Of a stretch of DNA of 64,000 bases, positions 7,864 through 17,419 are shown in pieces. The stretch is from Kribbella steppae. GTDB lineage: Bacteria > Actinomycetota > Actinomycetes > Propionibacteriales > Kribbellaceae. The stretch covers positions 372,001 to 436,000 of the forward strand of contig NZ_SLWN01000006.1 in assembly GCF_004342025.1 (NCBI RefSeq), given 5' to 3'. Made by a program: the position numbers and the translations under genes. Under the pieces are notes generated by a model. The model searched no databases. It was not told where the DNA came from and saw only the letters and a program-made list of their open reading frames with translations. Positions within the stretch are counted from its first letter, which is position 1. Every line of letters begins with the position of its first letter.

Positions 7864-8622
7864 GTGAGCACCCCCTTCGCGGATCTTGGCAAGATCCTGG
7901 TGATCATCCCGACGTACAACGAGGCCGAGAACATCGAGCCGATCGTGCGGCGGCTGCGCGACGCCGTACCGGAGGCCGACATCCTGGTCGCCGACGACAA
8001 CTCACCCGACGGCACTGGTGACCTGGCCGACAAGCTGGCCGCGAACGATGACCATGTCCACGTCTTGCACCGCAAGGGCAAGGAGGGCCTCGGCGCGGCG
8101 TACATCGCGGGCTTCCGCTGGGGGATCGAGCGTGAGTACGACGTCCTGGTCGAGCACGACGCGGACGGGTCGCACCAGCCGGAGCAGCTGCCTCGGCTGC
8201 TGACCGCGCTGCGCGACGCGGACCTCGTGCTGGGGTCGCGCTACGTCAAGGGCGGCGCTGTGCAGAACTGGCCGAAGTCGCGGGAGATCCTCAGCCGCGG
8301 CGGCAACATCTACACCCGGCTGGCGCTCGGCGTACCGCTCAAGGACGCCACCGGCGGGTATCGGGCGTTCCGGCGAGCAACACTGGAGGGGATCGGGCTG
8401 GACGCGGTCGCCTCCGCGGGCTACTGCTTCCAAGTCGATCTGGCGTGGCGGGCGGTCAAGGCCGGGTTCCGGGTGGTGGAGGTGCCGATCACCTTCGTGG
8501 AGCGGGAACGCGGCCAGTCCAAGATGTCGCGGGCGATCGTGATCGAGGCGATGGCCCGGGTCGGCAAGTGGGGCCTGGGCCATCGGGCACGTCAGCTCCG
8601 GGGCCTGGTCAGAAAGGGGTAG
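7864..8622 (+). CDS. ppm1: Polyprenol monophosphomannose synthase
   Basis: 252 residues, GT2-family glycosyltransferase that transfers mannose from GDP-mannose to polyprenyl phosphate on the cytoplasmic side. It shows VIIPTYNEAENIEPIV near the N-terminus, the nucleotide-binding VADDNSPDGTG and the metal-binding EHDADGSHQPEQ (D99 and D101). No membrane segments are visible, as in Streptomyces Ppm1, which uses Lnt as a membrane partner. The start is GTG 7864, with GGAGG at 7843-7847 somewhat far upstream. The product feeds protein O-mannosylation and mannolipids. The next gene starts 3 nt after its stop. Confidence 0.9.
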   Translation: MSTPFADLGKILVIIPTYNEAENIEPIVRRLRDAVPEADILVADDNSPDGTGDLADKLAANDDHVHVLHRKGKEGLGAAYIAGFRWGIEREYDVLVEHDADGSHQPEQLPRLLTALRDADLVLGSRYVKGGAVQNWPKSREILSRGGNIYTRLALGVPLKDATGGYRAFRRATLEGIGLDAVASAGYCFQVDLAWRAVKAGFRVVEVPITFVERERGQSKMSRAIVIEAMARVGKWGLGHRARQLRGLVRKG

Positions 8623-8625
8623 TAC

Positions 8626-9135
8626 ATGCCGTGGTTGGTGGCACTCGCGCTGCTGGTGGTGCCGATCCTGGAGATCTACGTGATCATCCAGGTCGGTCAG
8701 GTGATCGGCGGCTGGCCGACGGTCGGGCTGCTGCTGGTGGAGAGCGCGCTCGGCGCCTGGCTGATCAAGCGCGAGGGCCGGCGGGCGTGGAACGCCCTGC
8801 AAGGCTCGCTGCAGACCGCGAAGATGCCCGGTCGCGAGCTGGCCGACGCCGCCCTGGTCCTGATCGGCGGCACGCTGCTGCTCACGCCCGGCTTCGTCAC
8901 GGACATCGTCGGCTTCTTCTTCATCCTGCCGTTCACCCGGCCACTGGCCCGGCGCGGGCTGTCGGCGTTCCTCGGCCGGCGGCTGGCCACGCAGCTGGGC
9001 GGCGTCAACCTCACCGGCTTCATCCCCGGCGGCGGCCCCGGCACCGGCCCGGGCGCGCCGCGGCCGCCCTCGTCCTCGTCGTCGGGCGACGTGATTCAGG
9101 GCGAGGTCATCGACCCCGACCAGAAGAAGCCGTAA
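8626..9135 (+). CDS. fxsA: FxsA family membrane protein
   Basis: 169 residues. It begins with the hydrophobic stretch PWLVALALLVVPILEIYVII, has a second segment with GWPTVGLLLVESALGAWLI, and shows the family motif ADAALVLIGGTLLLTPGFVTD followed by another membrane segment. The tail (residues about 125-169) is glycine/proline/serine-rich and charged at the end, so likely cytoplasmic. FxsA was found as a suppressor of phage T7 exclusion in E. coli; its cellular role is otherwise unknown. It starts 4 nt after ppm1 with AAAGGGG upstream and is probably co-transcribed with lnt-ppm1. Confidence 0.85.
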   Translation: MPWLVALALLVVPILEIYVIIQVGQVIGGWPTVGLLLVESALGAWLIKREGRRAWNALQGSLQTAKMPGRELADAALVLIGGTLLLTPGFVTDIVGFFFILPFTRPLARRGLSAFLGRRLATQLGGVNLTGFIPGGGPGTGPGAPRPPSSSSSGDVIQGEVIDPDQKKP

Positions 9136-9138
9136 GGC

Positions 9139-10299
9139 TCAGGCGCCGAACGGGCCGTTGAACACCAGCTTGGCGAAGCGTTCGGCCATCCGCTGGTGCG
9201 ACGGCCCGTCGGGGTGGAGGTCGTCGGGCAGTGGGAACTCGGCGTTGTTGGCCACACCGTAGAGCTCGCGGCCGTCGAGGTAGTGCAGGTTCGGGTCCTC
9301 GGCGGCCCGCTGCGCCACGATCCGGGCCAGCTCGTCGCGGATCACGGTGAGCGTCAGCTTGCCGGCCGGGATATCGGCCGGGTCGCCGGTTGCCTGGAAG
9401 CGCAGCTCGCCTTTGCTGAGGGCTTCCAGGTCCCACATCGTCGGGCCTGGGGTGTCCTCGTGCATCGGGCAGAGGACGGGGGAGACGACCAGCAACGGGG
9501 TAGTGGGGTGGCCTTCGCGGATGGTGTCGAGGAAGCCGTGCACCGCGGGGGAGAAGGCGCGCCGGCGCATCACGTCCGCGTTCACCACGTTGATGCCGAG
9601 CTTGACGCTGATCAGGTCGGCGGGAGTGTCTCGCATCGTCCGGGCAACGAACGGCTGCAGCAGCGCGCTACCGCCGAAGCCGAGGTTGATCGGCTCCACG
9701 CCGGCCAGCGAGGCGGCGTGGACGACCCAGGTGCCGGTCGGGCTGGTCGCGTTCGAACCGTGGCTGATCGAGCTCCCGTGGTGCAGCCAGATCCGCCGGC
9801 CGGGGTCAGCCGCCGGCTCGACCGGTGCATCGGTGCGGACGGCAACGAGCTCGGTGGTCTCGGTGTGCGGCAGCCAGACCTCGACCGTCTTCTCCTCGGC
9901 CGACAACCCGGCGACCCGTACCGTGCCGATCTCGCCGGCCTGGTGCGAGGTGGCTCCGGTGGTGAGGTCGATGGTCAGCACATTGCCGCCCGGAACGCTC
10001 GCCTGGTCGATCAGCCGTCCGTCGACGAGTACGTCGTACACACCGTCCGGTGGATGCGGAGCGCCCGTGTACACCCGCTTGGTCGGCCTCGTGTCCAGCT
10101 CGATCGCCGTCGCACGAGTCCTGAACGCCAACCGCACCCCCGACGGCTGCGCCTCCACCATCTCCAACTGCGGATCGTCGTACTGCCTCCGGGCCCATCC
10201 TGGCAACCGATGCGGCAACACGCCCACCTCGGTCCGCTCCAGATCGAGCGCACCCCGCAGCAGGTCGGCCGAGACAGGCGTCGTCATCCAGCTCTGCAT
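9139..10299 (-). CDS. SGNH/GDSL-family hydrolase
   Basis: 386 residues with no signal peptide. The N-terminal ~170 residues look like a β-sandwich accessory domain; the SGNH domain follows with the nucleophile block WLHHGSSISHG, the glycine block INLGFGGSALLQPFVA, a KLGIN block and a C-terminal DDLHPD carrying the catalytic Asp-His. The family hydrolyses ester bonds, often acetyl groups on sugars; the substrate here is unknown. The start is ATG at 10297-10299; a second ATG at 10284-10286 is also possible because neither has a strong ribosome site. The gene converges with fxsA and is divergent from the glyoxalase remnant 17 bp away. Confidence 0.85.
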   Translation of the reverse strand: MQSWMTTPVSADLLRGALDLERTEVGVLPHRLPGWARRQYDDPQLEMVEAQPSGVRLAFRTRATAIELDTRPTKRVYTGAPHPPDGVYDVLVDGRLIDQASVPGGNVLTIDLTTGATSHQAGEIGTVRVAGLSAEEKTVEVWLPHTETTELVAVRTDAPVEPAADPGRRIWLHHGSSISHGSNATSPTGTWVVHAASLAGVEPINLGFGGSALLQPFVARTMRDTPADLISVKLGINVVNADVMRRRAFSPAVHGFLDTIREGHPTTPLLVVSPVLCPMHEDTPGPTMWDLEALSKGELRFQATGDPADIPAGKLTLTVIRDELARIVAQRAAEDPNLHYLDGRELYGVANNAEFPLPDDLHPDGPSHQRMAERFAKLVFNGPFGA

Positions 10300-10316
10300 T
10301 GCCCCAGTATCGTCGG

Positions 10317-10533
10317 ATGGACCAAGACCCCGCGCTCGTCCCCGAGTTGCTCGTCGAGTCTGTTGCCGCGAGCATCGAGTTCTGGTGCGGACTCTGTGGT
10401 TTCGAGGTGCTGTACGACCGGCCGGAGGAAGGCTTCGCGTACGTCGTCCAGGGCAGCGCCCACGTGATGCTCGAGCAGTTCCTCGTCGCCGACCCCGACG
10501 GTTACCTGCTCCGCTTCCAGGCTCGCTATGACG
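10317..10533 (+). pseudogene. Glyoxalase/bleomycin-resistance-like gene, internally deleted
   Basis: The frame opens with VPELLVESVAASIEFWCGLC and GFEVLYDRPEEGFAYVVQGS, a typical N-terminal half of the vicinal-oxygen-chelate family. It then jumps directly from HVMLEQ to FLVADPDGYLLRFQ, which is the C-terminal signature. Roughly 50 residues that normally join these two parts are missing, without a frameshift at the junction (about 10467-10470). The natural stop is also lost: the frame runs on into the rbpA terminator and antisense to rbpA, while a TGA in another frame sits at 10529. I therefore treat it as a decayed gene. A functional half-size protein is possible but unlikely. Confidence 0.65.
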
Positions 10534-10544
10534 GCGCTGACGCA

Positions 10545-10583
10545 CAAAACGAGCCCCCACCGCGCCATTGCGGTGAGGGCTCG
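10545..10583 (-). terminator. Intrinsic terminator of rbpA
   Basis: On the minus strand a 14-bp stem (arms 10570-10583 and 10550-10563, with one G-U pair) and a 6-nt loop are followed by TTTT (10546-10549). It lies 10 bp after the rbpA stop and overlaps the tail of the degraded glyoxalase frame. Confidence 0.8.
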
Positions 10584-10593
10584 GTCGGCTTTG

Positions 10594-10965
10594 TCAGGCG
10601 GTGCGCTTGGTGCGGTGCAGGTGCGCGGGGCCGATTTCGCCCTTGCGGAGGAGTTCGACCCGCTCGGCGAGAAGCTCCTCGAGTTCAGAGATGCTGCGGC
10701 GCTCGCGCAGCATGTCCCAGTGCGTACGGGCCGGCTTCTCCTGCTTCGGCTCCGGCTTCTCACCGGTCGACCGGGCGGCCTCGCTGCCGCAGTGCGGGCA
10801 CTCCCAGATCGCGGGCACCTCGGCGTCGTGCGCCATGGTGACCTCGACCACGTGGCCGCGGGGGCAGTCGTACGTGATCATCTGGCGCGGAGCGAACTCA
10901 ACACCACGGTCATCCTCGAAGCTGACCCCACCCAGCCCCGAACCACGCAGTACGCGATTAGACAT
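10594..10965 (-). CDS. rbpA: RNA polymerase-binding protein RbpA
   Basis: 123 residues. RbpA binds the σ subunit (group 1 and some group 2 σ factors) and RNA polymerase, and stabilises open complexes in actinobacteria. The core has C34, H38, C56 and C59, the zinc ligands known from the Streptomyces coelicolor protein, within YDCPRGH and WECPHCGSEA. The C-terminal ISELEELLAERVELLRKGEI is the σ-interacting helix. The start is ATG 10965 with GGAGG nearby. A σR-type promoter and a strong terminator frame it as a single-gene transcript. Confidence 0.95.
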   Translation of the reverse strand: MSNRVLRGSGLGGVSFEDDRGVEFAPRQMITYDCPRGHVVEVTMAHDAEVPAIWECPHCGSEAARSTGEKPEPKQEKPARTHWDMLRERRSISELEELLAERVELLRKGEIGPAHLHRTKRTA

Positions 10966-10994
10966 GTCAAACCTCCGAGATCGTCATCCGTGCC

Positions 10995-11020
10995 AACGGT
11001 CGGCCGGCCCGGATCATTCC
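10995..11020 (-). promoter_or_regulatory. σR-type promoter of rbpA
   Basis: On the minus strand GGAAT (11016-11020) is followed by 18 nt and GTT (10995-10997). This matches the GGAAT-N18/19-GTT consensus of the disulfide-stress σ factor σR of Streptomyces, which is known to control rbpA there. Transcription would start near 10988, about 25 nt before the start codon. Confidence 0.75.
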
Positions 11021-11212
11021 CATTTTGGCATGCCCGAGCCATATGTACGCACCTGACCGCACCGTCGTGACCGGCTGTCATCGAGCGTTCACACATCACG
11101 GTGTGTCGCCAATGACCGACACCGTTGCCTGGCATACGACGCGCCAAGTTCACAGCGAGTTGCCAGCTTTCGAGGATCAGTTCCTCAGCAAACCTGCCTA
11201 GCGTCTGCCTCC

Positions 11213-12584
11213 ATGGTGCTACCCCGCCACAAGCTCCGTGGCCTCAGCGTGCTCAACGTGGCCCTGGTGGCCATCGTCCTGGCCATCGCCATCACGGCGT
11301 ACTTCCTCTTCTTCCGCACGGATCAACCGGCCGCGAGCGCGACCCGTCCGAGCGTGACCGTCGCCCGGGGCGAGGTGACTGCGAGTGTCAGTTCGAGCGG
11401 CACCCTGCAGAGCTCCCAGACGGCCTCACCGCAGTTCGAGACGTCCGGGACCGTGACGCAGATCATGGTGAAAGTCGGCCAGGTGGTCGCCAAAGGGACG
11501 GCGATCGCCAAGGTCGACCCGGCCGCGGCCGAGCGGCAGCTCCGGATCGCCGAGCAGAATCAGATCGCCTCGGCCAACTCGGTCGATGCCGCGGAGGAGT
11601 CGCTGAGCGACGCCCAGGACGCCGCCGAGGCCGCCGAAGAGGCATCCGCCTCGCCCTCCCCGACGCCCACCAACGGTCAGCAGACCCAGAGCACCCAGAA
11701 CCAGAGCTCTCAGAACCAGAGCACCCAGGGCCAGAGCCCCGAGGTCGCCGTCAGCAACGCGGAGGCCGGCCTGGCCCGTGCCAAGGCGGACAAGGAGCAG
11801 GCCGACCAGGACGTCGAGGCGGCCCAGGCCGCCGTCGACGCGACCACGCTCAAGGCGCCCATTGCCGGCACGGTCACCGCGATCAACGGCTCCGTCGGCT
11901 CCGTCACCGGCGGCTCCACCTCAGGCAGTGGTACAGGCAGCACTGGCTCGACCTCAGGTCAAGGTTCAGCCTCCGGCACCACCTCGAGTACGACGACAAC
12001 CTCAGGTTCAGGGTTCGTCGACCTGGCCGACCTGAAGTCGCTCCAGGTGGTCGCGGCCTTCGCCGAGGCGGATGCGATCAAGATCAAGGCCGGCCAGTCG
12101 GCCACCGTCACACTCAACGCCGAACCGGGTACGACGCTGACCGCCTCGCTCGCCTCGGTCTCGCCGACACCGACGACCACCAACGGCGTGGTTTCGTACT
12201 CGGCCACCTTCTCGCTGACGAAGATTCCGGCCAACGCCCGGATCGGCCAGACCGCGAACGTCACGGTCCAGACCGCCAAGGCGGCGAACGCCCTGTATGT
12301 CCCGAGCACCGCGATCGCCACCAGCGGTACGACGTACACGGTGACGATGGCGGACGGCGCGGGGACCCGGGAGGTGCAGATCGGCGTTCGGGGTGACAGC
12401 TACACCCAGATCACCTCCGGTCTGGCCGAGGGCGACCGGATCGAGCTGCTCCAGGGCTCGATCGGTACGACGACCAACCAGAACGGCCAAGGCCGCACCG
12501 GTCAGTTCGGCCAAGGCCAAGGTCAGGGTCAGCTGCCCGGTGGCGGCCAGCTCCCCGGAGCGGGCACCGGAGTCGGGGGCAACC

Positions 12585-12595
<11 letters not shown>
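11213..12595 (+). CDS. HlyD/MacA-type efflux adaptor (membrane fusion protein)
   Basis: 460 residues. One N-terminal membrane helix (residues about 14-35) anchors an extracytoplasmic protein with a lipoyl/barrel-sandwich half (SGTVTQIMVKVGQVVAKGTA), a long Ala/Glu/Gln-rich helical hairpin, the second lipoyl half (LKAPIAGTVTAINGSVG) and a β-barrel. Two low-complexity inserts stand out: a Gln/Ser/Thr linker (about 150-175) and a Gly/Ser/Thr run (about 230-265), plus a Gly/Gln-rich tail. It is the first gene of an export operon with an ATPase and FtsX-type permease. ATG 11213 has no ribosome site; TAGCGT at 11199-11204 ends 8 nt before it, so the transcript may be leaderless. Confidence 0.88.
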
Positions 12596-13276
<681 letters not shown>

Positions 13277-13277
<1 letters not shown>

Positions 13278-14506
13278 TGTCACCTCGCGATCTCTTCGGG
13301 GCAGCCCTGCGCGGCCTCAGCGCGAACAAGCTCCGGTCGCTGCTGACCGTCCTCGGCGTCTCCATCGGCGTCGGCGCGGTCATCGTGCTCGTTGCGGTCG
13401 GCAACGGCTCCGGCAAGGCCGTCCAGGACCGGTTGGAGGCAATGGGCACCAACCTGCTCACCGTCTCCACCACCGGCGGTGGTGGCGGCTTCCAGCGAGG
13501 TCAGGCTGGTCCGTCGGCCCAGCAGTACAGCCTCACGCTCGACGACGCGGCGGCGCTCGACGACAAGAACCTGGCGCCCGACGTTGCCTCGGTTGCCCCG
13601 GTCATGACCAGCACGGGTACGGCGACCAACGGCGACACCAGCTACACGGTCAACCAGGTCATCGGTACGACGCCCGACTACATGCCGGCCACCAACACAC
13701 CGGTCGAGCTCGGCCGGTCCTTCACCCAGCAGGATGTGGACACCTCGCAGCGGGTCATCCTGCTCGGGCAGACGGCCGCCACCGAGCTGTTCGGGCGACC
13801 CGGGACCGCGGTCGGTCAGAAGATCAAGCTCGGCGCGGTCGACTTCGTCGTACTGGGTGTGCTGGCGAGCAAGGACAGCACCGGGTTCTCGGATCCGAAC
13901 GCGACCGCGATCGTGCCGATCAGCACGCTGCGGGCGACCCAGGCCGGGTACGGCGCGCTGAACCAGATCGTCGTCCAGGCGGCGGACAAGGACCGGGTGG
14001 ATGTCGCGCAGGCCGAGGTAACGCAGTTGCTGACCGCGCGGCACGAGGTGCCGGCCAGCCAGACATCGCCGTTCCGGATCACCAACTCGGCGCAGATCCT
14101 GCAGACCAGCCAGGACACCGCCGCGACGTTCACCGCGCTGCTGGCGACCGTGGCCGCGATCAGCCTGGTCGTCGGCGGGATCGGGGTCACCAACATCATG
14201 CTCGTCACGGTCACCGAGCGGACCCGCGAGATCGGTATCCGCAAGGCGCTCGGTGCGCGGCGGCGGACGATCCTCGGTCAGTTCCTGATCGAGGCGACGC
14301 TGCTGAGCCTGATCGGCGGCGCGGTCGGAGTGGCGGCCGCGCTGATCATCACCCAGTTCCAGCTCGCCGGGGTGGAGCCGGTGCTGGTGCCGTCGTCGAT
14401 CGCGCTCGCCCTCGGCGTGTCCGCGGCCGTCGGCCTGTTCTTCGGCAGCATGCCGGCTCACCGAGCTGCCGGTCTTCGTCCCATCGACGCACTACGTCAC
14501 GAGTGA
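13277..14506 (+). CDS. MacB/FtsX-type ABC transporter permease
   Basis: 409 residues. It shows an N-terminal membrane helix after ALRGLSANKLRSLLTVLGVSIG, a large extracytoplasmic domain (about residues 50-270), and three C-terminal helices with the FtsX motif TERTREIGIRKALGARRRTI. Such permeases work with the adaptor and ATPase as mechanotransmission exporters of peptides, lipids or antibiotics rather than classical channels. In a Gram-positive cell there is no TolC partner, so export to the outside or to the wall is expected. The substrate cannot be told from sequence. Confidence 0.92.
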
Positions 14507-14519
14507 GAGAGGCTCTCCG

Positions 14520-15068
14520 ATGAGTAACCAAGCGCCCGATGAGTTCGCCCAGATCGGGTCCGATGAGGAGGTCGACGAGGCATTGAAGCCGAAGAAGACT
14601 CTCAACCTGCCACTGGTCACCGCGATCCTGGCCGGCATCGTCGTACTCGCTGTCGGCCTGGCCGGCGGCGCGGGCCTGCACGCTGCCTTTGCGTCGGACA
14701 GTACGACGCCTCAACAGCAAGCCGGCCGTGGTCTCGGCGGCGGGTACGGCGGCTTCCGCGGGCAGAACGGCACCGGGCAGGGACCGGGCGGTGGGCAAGG
14801 CGGTCAGGGCAACGCGGCGATCGGCACGGTGGTGTCGGCGAGCAGTTCACAGCTGGTGGTGAAGACGCAGAACGGCGACGTGACGGTGAAGCTCACCGGC
14901 GACACGACGTACGAGATCACCTCGAAGGGCACTGCCGCCGACCTGAAGACCGGTGAGCAGGTCGTCGTCAGCGGCCAGAGCACCGACGGCTCCATCACGG
15001 CCACGACCGTCCGCCAAGGCGCCTTCCCCGGCGGCTTCCGCACTCCGGGCGCGACCCCCTCCCGGTAA
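14520..15068 (+). CDS. DUF5666-like membrane-anchored protein
   Basis: 182 residues. An acidic cytoplasmic N-terminus, one membrane helix (LPLVTAILAGIVVLAVGLAGGAGL, about residues 38-60), a Gly/Gln-rich linker, and a β-rich C-terminal domain (IGTVVSASSSQLVVKTQNGD onward) of the DUF5666 or OB-like type. It follows the permease by 13 bp with GAGAGAGG upstream and belongs to the export operon. The glycine-rich linker resembles the tail of the adaptor, which suggests the two act in the same place outside the membrane. Function unknown. Confidence 0.7.
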   Translation: MSNQAPDEFAQIGSDEEVDEALKPKKTLNLPLVTAILAGIVVLAVGLAGGAGLHAAFASDSTTPQQQAGRGLGGGYGGFRGQNGTGQGPGGGQGGQGNAAIGTVVSASSSQLVVKTQNGDVTVKLTGDTTYEITSKGTAADLKTGEQVVVSGQSTDGSITATTVRQGAFPGGFRTPGATPSR

Positions 15069-15110
15069 TTCCGTTGTGGGTGGTCCGAGCGGCTGGCATC
15101 GTGCGAGGCC

Positions 15111-15863
15111 ATGGCGCAGACCGAGCTACAAAGAGCGTTGACCGTGGACCGCTTTCCGCGGTCGTCGGCGTACGACCCGCAGTGGGTCGTCGACAATCTG
15201 ATGGGACCGCATCCGCTGTGGCAGGTCGAGGCTCTGATGCAGGTGATGTCGCTGAAGCCCGGAATACGGGTGCTCGACCTTGGCTGCGGTACGGCGCTGT
15301 CGTCGATCTTCCTCGCCCGTGAGTACGACGTGGAGGTCTTCGCCGCCGACCTCTGGGTGAAGCCGACCGAGAACTGGGAACGCATCAAGGCAGCGGGACT
15401 GGAAGGCCGCGTGCATCCGATCCACGTGGACGCTCGCGACCTCCCGTTCGCCGCCGACTTCTTCGATGCTGTCGTGAGCATCGGCTCGTACCACTACTTC
15501 GGGACCGATGCCCGCTACATGGCCGACTTGGCCGAAGTCGTCAAGCCAGGTGGTTCCATCGGCATCGTCGGTCCTGGCTTGCAGCTGGACCCCGGTGCGA
15601 CCCTTCCGTCCTACCTCGCCGAGCACTGGGTGCCCGACTTCGCCACCTGGTTCGGTCCGACCTGGTGGCGCCACCACTGGGAGCGGACCGGCCTGGTCAC
15701 CGTGCAGGTCGCCGACATGGTTCCCACCGGTTGGGAGGACTGGCTGCGCTGGCTCGAGGCCTGCAACCTGGTAGGGCGCGGCTCCGCGCCGGACGAGGCG
15801 ATGCTGCGGGCAGACGGTGGGAAACTCCTCGGTCAAACCCGCGTCCTGGCCCGGGTCAGATGA
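15111..15863 (+). CDS. Class I SAM-dependent methyltransferase
   Basis: 250 residues. SAM-binding motif I is VLDLGCGTALSSIFLA (residues about 53-68), with an acidic residue after β2 (FAADLW) and the post-motif DARDLPFAADFFDAVVSIGS. A Trp/His-rich C-terminal part (FGPTWWRHHWERTG) may shape the substrate pocket. It overlaps the convergent transporter gene by 8 bp. No neighbour reveals the substrate; small-molecule methylation is the default for this Methyltransf_11-like group. Confidence 0.8.
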   Translation: MAQTELQRALTVDRFPRSSAYDPQWVVDNLMGPHPLWQVEALMQVMSLKPGIRVLDLGCGTALSSIFLAREYDVEVFAADLWVKPTENWERIKAAGLEGRVHPIHVDARDLPFAADFFDAVVSIGSYHYFGTDARYMADLAEVVKPGGSIGIVGPGLQLDPGATLPSYLAEHWVPDFATWFGPTWWRHHWERTGLVTVQVADMVPTGWEDWLRWLEACNLVGRGSAPDEAMLRADGGKLLGQTRVLARVR

Positions 15864-17229
15864 GCGTCGGCTGAGTGTTGCCGGCTTCGGTGATGCCTCG
15901 GCGCATGTCGACCCGGGACAGCAGGGCCAGACCGACGACGAAGAACAGGCCGAGGGCAACGATCGCCGGGCGGTAGGAGCCGGTGATCTGGTGGACCAGA
16001 CCGAAGACGAGCGTGCCGAGCCAGGAGGTGCCGCGCTCGCCGGCCTGGTAGAGCGAGAAGTACTCGGCCTCCCGGCCCTCCGGGATCAGCTGACTGAAGG
16101 CTGACCGGGACAACGCCTGGGTGCCACCCAGGACGACGCCGATCGCCACGCCCATCGCGAGGAACGGCACGATCTGCTCCGCCGGAAGCATGAAGCCGGC
16201 GATCACGATCAGCATCCAGAACACCAGCCCGCCCATGATGGTCCGCTTGGTGCCGAACCGCTTCGCGAACCGTCCGAACGCCAGCGCCCCGAAGAACGCG
16301 ACGAACTGCACCAGCAGGATGGTCGCGATCAGCACCTGGGTCTCGAACCCGAGCTGCTTCTCGCCGTACGTCGACGAGACCGAGATGACGGTCTGGATGC
16401 CGTCGTTGAAGAACAGGTAGGCGACCAGGAACAGCAACGTCATCGGATAGGTCCGCATGTGCCTGATCGTCGCGGCCAGCTGACCGAAGCTCTGCCGGAC
16501 CAGGTTGCCGCTGCGCACCGGTACGACGTGCGTCGGCGGCCGGTTGCGCAGCTTCACGTACGGGATGAACGTGAACAAGCCCCACCAGAGCCCGGCGGAC
16601 AGCAGGCTGAGGCGGACCGCCGTACCTTGGCTGAGGCCGAGCGCGTCGTGCGCGGTGACCACGCCCAGGTTGATCGTGAGCAGGATGAAACCGCCCAGGT
16701 AACCGAACGCCCAGGCGCGGGACGAGACGTCGTCGCGGTCGTCCGGTCCGGTGATGTCGATCAGGATCGAGTCGTAGACCACCAGCGACGAACCGAGGCA
16801 CAGGTTGCCGATGAACAGCAGCAGCGCGCCGAGCTCCCAGCGACCGCCGCCGACGAACACCATGCAGCACGCCGCGAGCGCGCCCGCCCAGGCGAAGCCA
16901 CACATCAGCAGCTTCTTGCGCTCCAGCCGGTCGGCGATCGCACCGACCACGGGCAGGAACAGCGCCGACACCAGGGTCGCGACGGTGACCACGTAGAAGG
17001 CGAGCGAACCGGGGGAGATGCCCAGGCCGAGGACGTCGAGATTGGTGTGGCAGGGCTTGTCCGTCGTACCGACGTATCCGCAGGCGGCGGTCTCGGCGAC
17101 CGACGTCAGGTACGGCGCGAACAACACCGTCCCGACGGTGGTGACATAGCCGGAGTTGGCCCAGTCGTAGAGGCTGAAACCCCAGTACTCACGCTTGTCG
17201 ACCGCCGCCGGGGCGGAGAGAAGTCCCAT
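15856..17229 (-). CDS. UMF1-family MFS transporter
   Basis: 457 residues with about 12 hydrophobic segments. The N-terminal REYWGFSLYDWANSGY and the long first loop between the first two helices are typical of the UMF1/Atg22-like branch of the major facilitator superfamily; ADRLERKKLLMCG is the cytoplasmic loop 2-3 motif. The family is thought to export or import amino acids or related small molecules; substrates are rarely known. The start is ATG 17229. The gene has its own promoter region shared with nothing on the right. Confidence 0.83.
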   Translation of the reverse strand: MGLLSAPAAVDKREYWGFSLYDWANSGYVTTVGTVLFAPYLTSVAETAACGYVGTTDKPCHTNLDVLGLGISPGSLAFYVVTVATLVSALFLPVVGAIADRLERKKLLMCGFAWAGALAACCMVFVGGGRWELGALLLFIGNLCLGSSLVVYDSILIDITGPDDRDDVSSRAWAFGYLGGFILLTINLGVVTAHDALGLSQGTAVRLSLLSAGLWWGLFTFIPYVKLRNRPPTHVVPVRSGNLVRQSFGQLAATIRHMRTYPMTLLFLVAYLFFNDGIQTVISVSSTYGEKQLGFETQVLIATILLVQFVAFFGALAFGRFAKRFGTKRTIMGGLVFWMLIVIAGFMLPAEQIVPFLAMGVAIGVVLGGTQALSRSAFSQLIPEGREAEYFSLYQAGERGTSWLGTLVFGLVHQITGSYRPAIVALGLFFVVGLALLSRVDMRRGITEAGNTQPTLI

Positions 17230-17294
17230 GCGCGGAAGTGTGTCAGGTCGCAGGTACGAAACGGCGTACCCGCGGATAACACTTCAGCTCCCGG

Positions 17295-17414
17295 TCACCA
17301 GGGGTAGAAGCTCCGGTTCCAGGGCCGGTAGACGCCGAGGTCGTCGCGGTAGTCGCCGTCCCAGTCGCCGATGACGGGGATGTCGCCGGTGTTGCCGAAG
17401 GCGAGCGAGATGCT
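17295..17414 (-). pseudogene. Orphan FG-GAP/VCBS-like repeat fragment
   Basis: Directly behind the stop of the phosphodiesterase gene, the minus strand reads LAFGNTGDIPVIGDWDGDYR followed by DDLGVYRPWNRSFYPW and a stop. This is one complete calcium-binding integrin-like β-propeller blade (GDWDGDxxxD), of the sort repeated in secreted actinobacterial proteins. There is no start codon or ribosome site and only one repeat, so it looks like the end of a gene lost by deletion. Coding by read-through of the phosphodiesterase stop cannot be excluded because spacing is only 5 nt. Confidence 0.5.
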
Positions 17415-17419
17415 CCCGA

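Noticed and set aside
9196..10467. 423-codon open frame opposite the SGNH hydrolase
   Set aside because: Shadow frame caused by high third-position GC; the minus-strand gene has complete SGNH blocks.
10534..10841. Extension of the glyoxalase frame across rbpA
   Set aside because: It runs through the rbpA terminator and antisense to rbpA with no matching family; it results from loss of the native stop.
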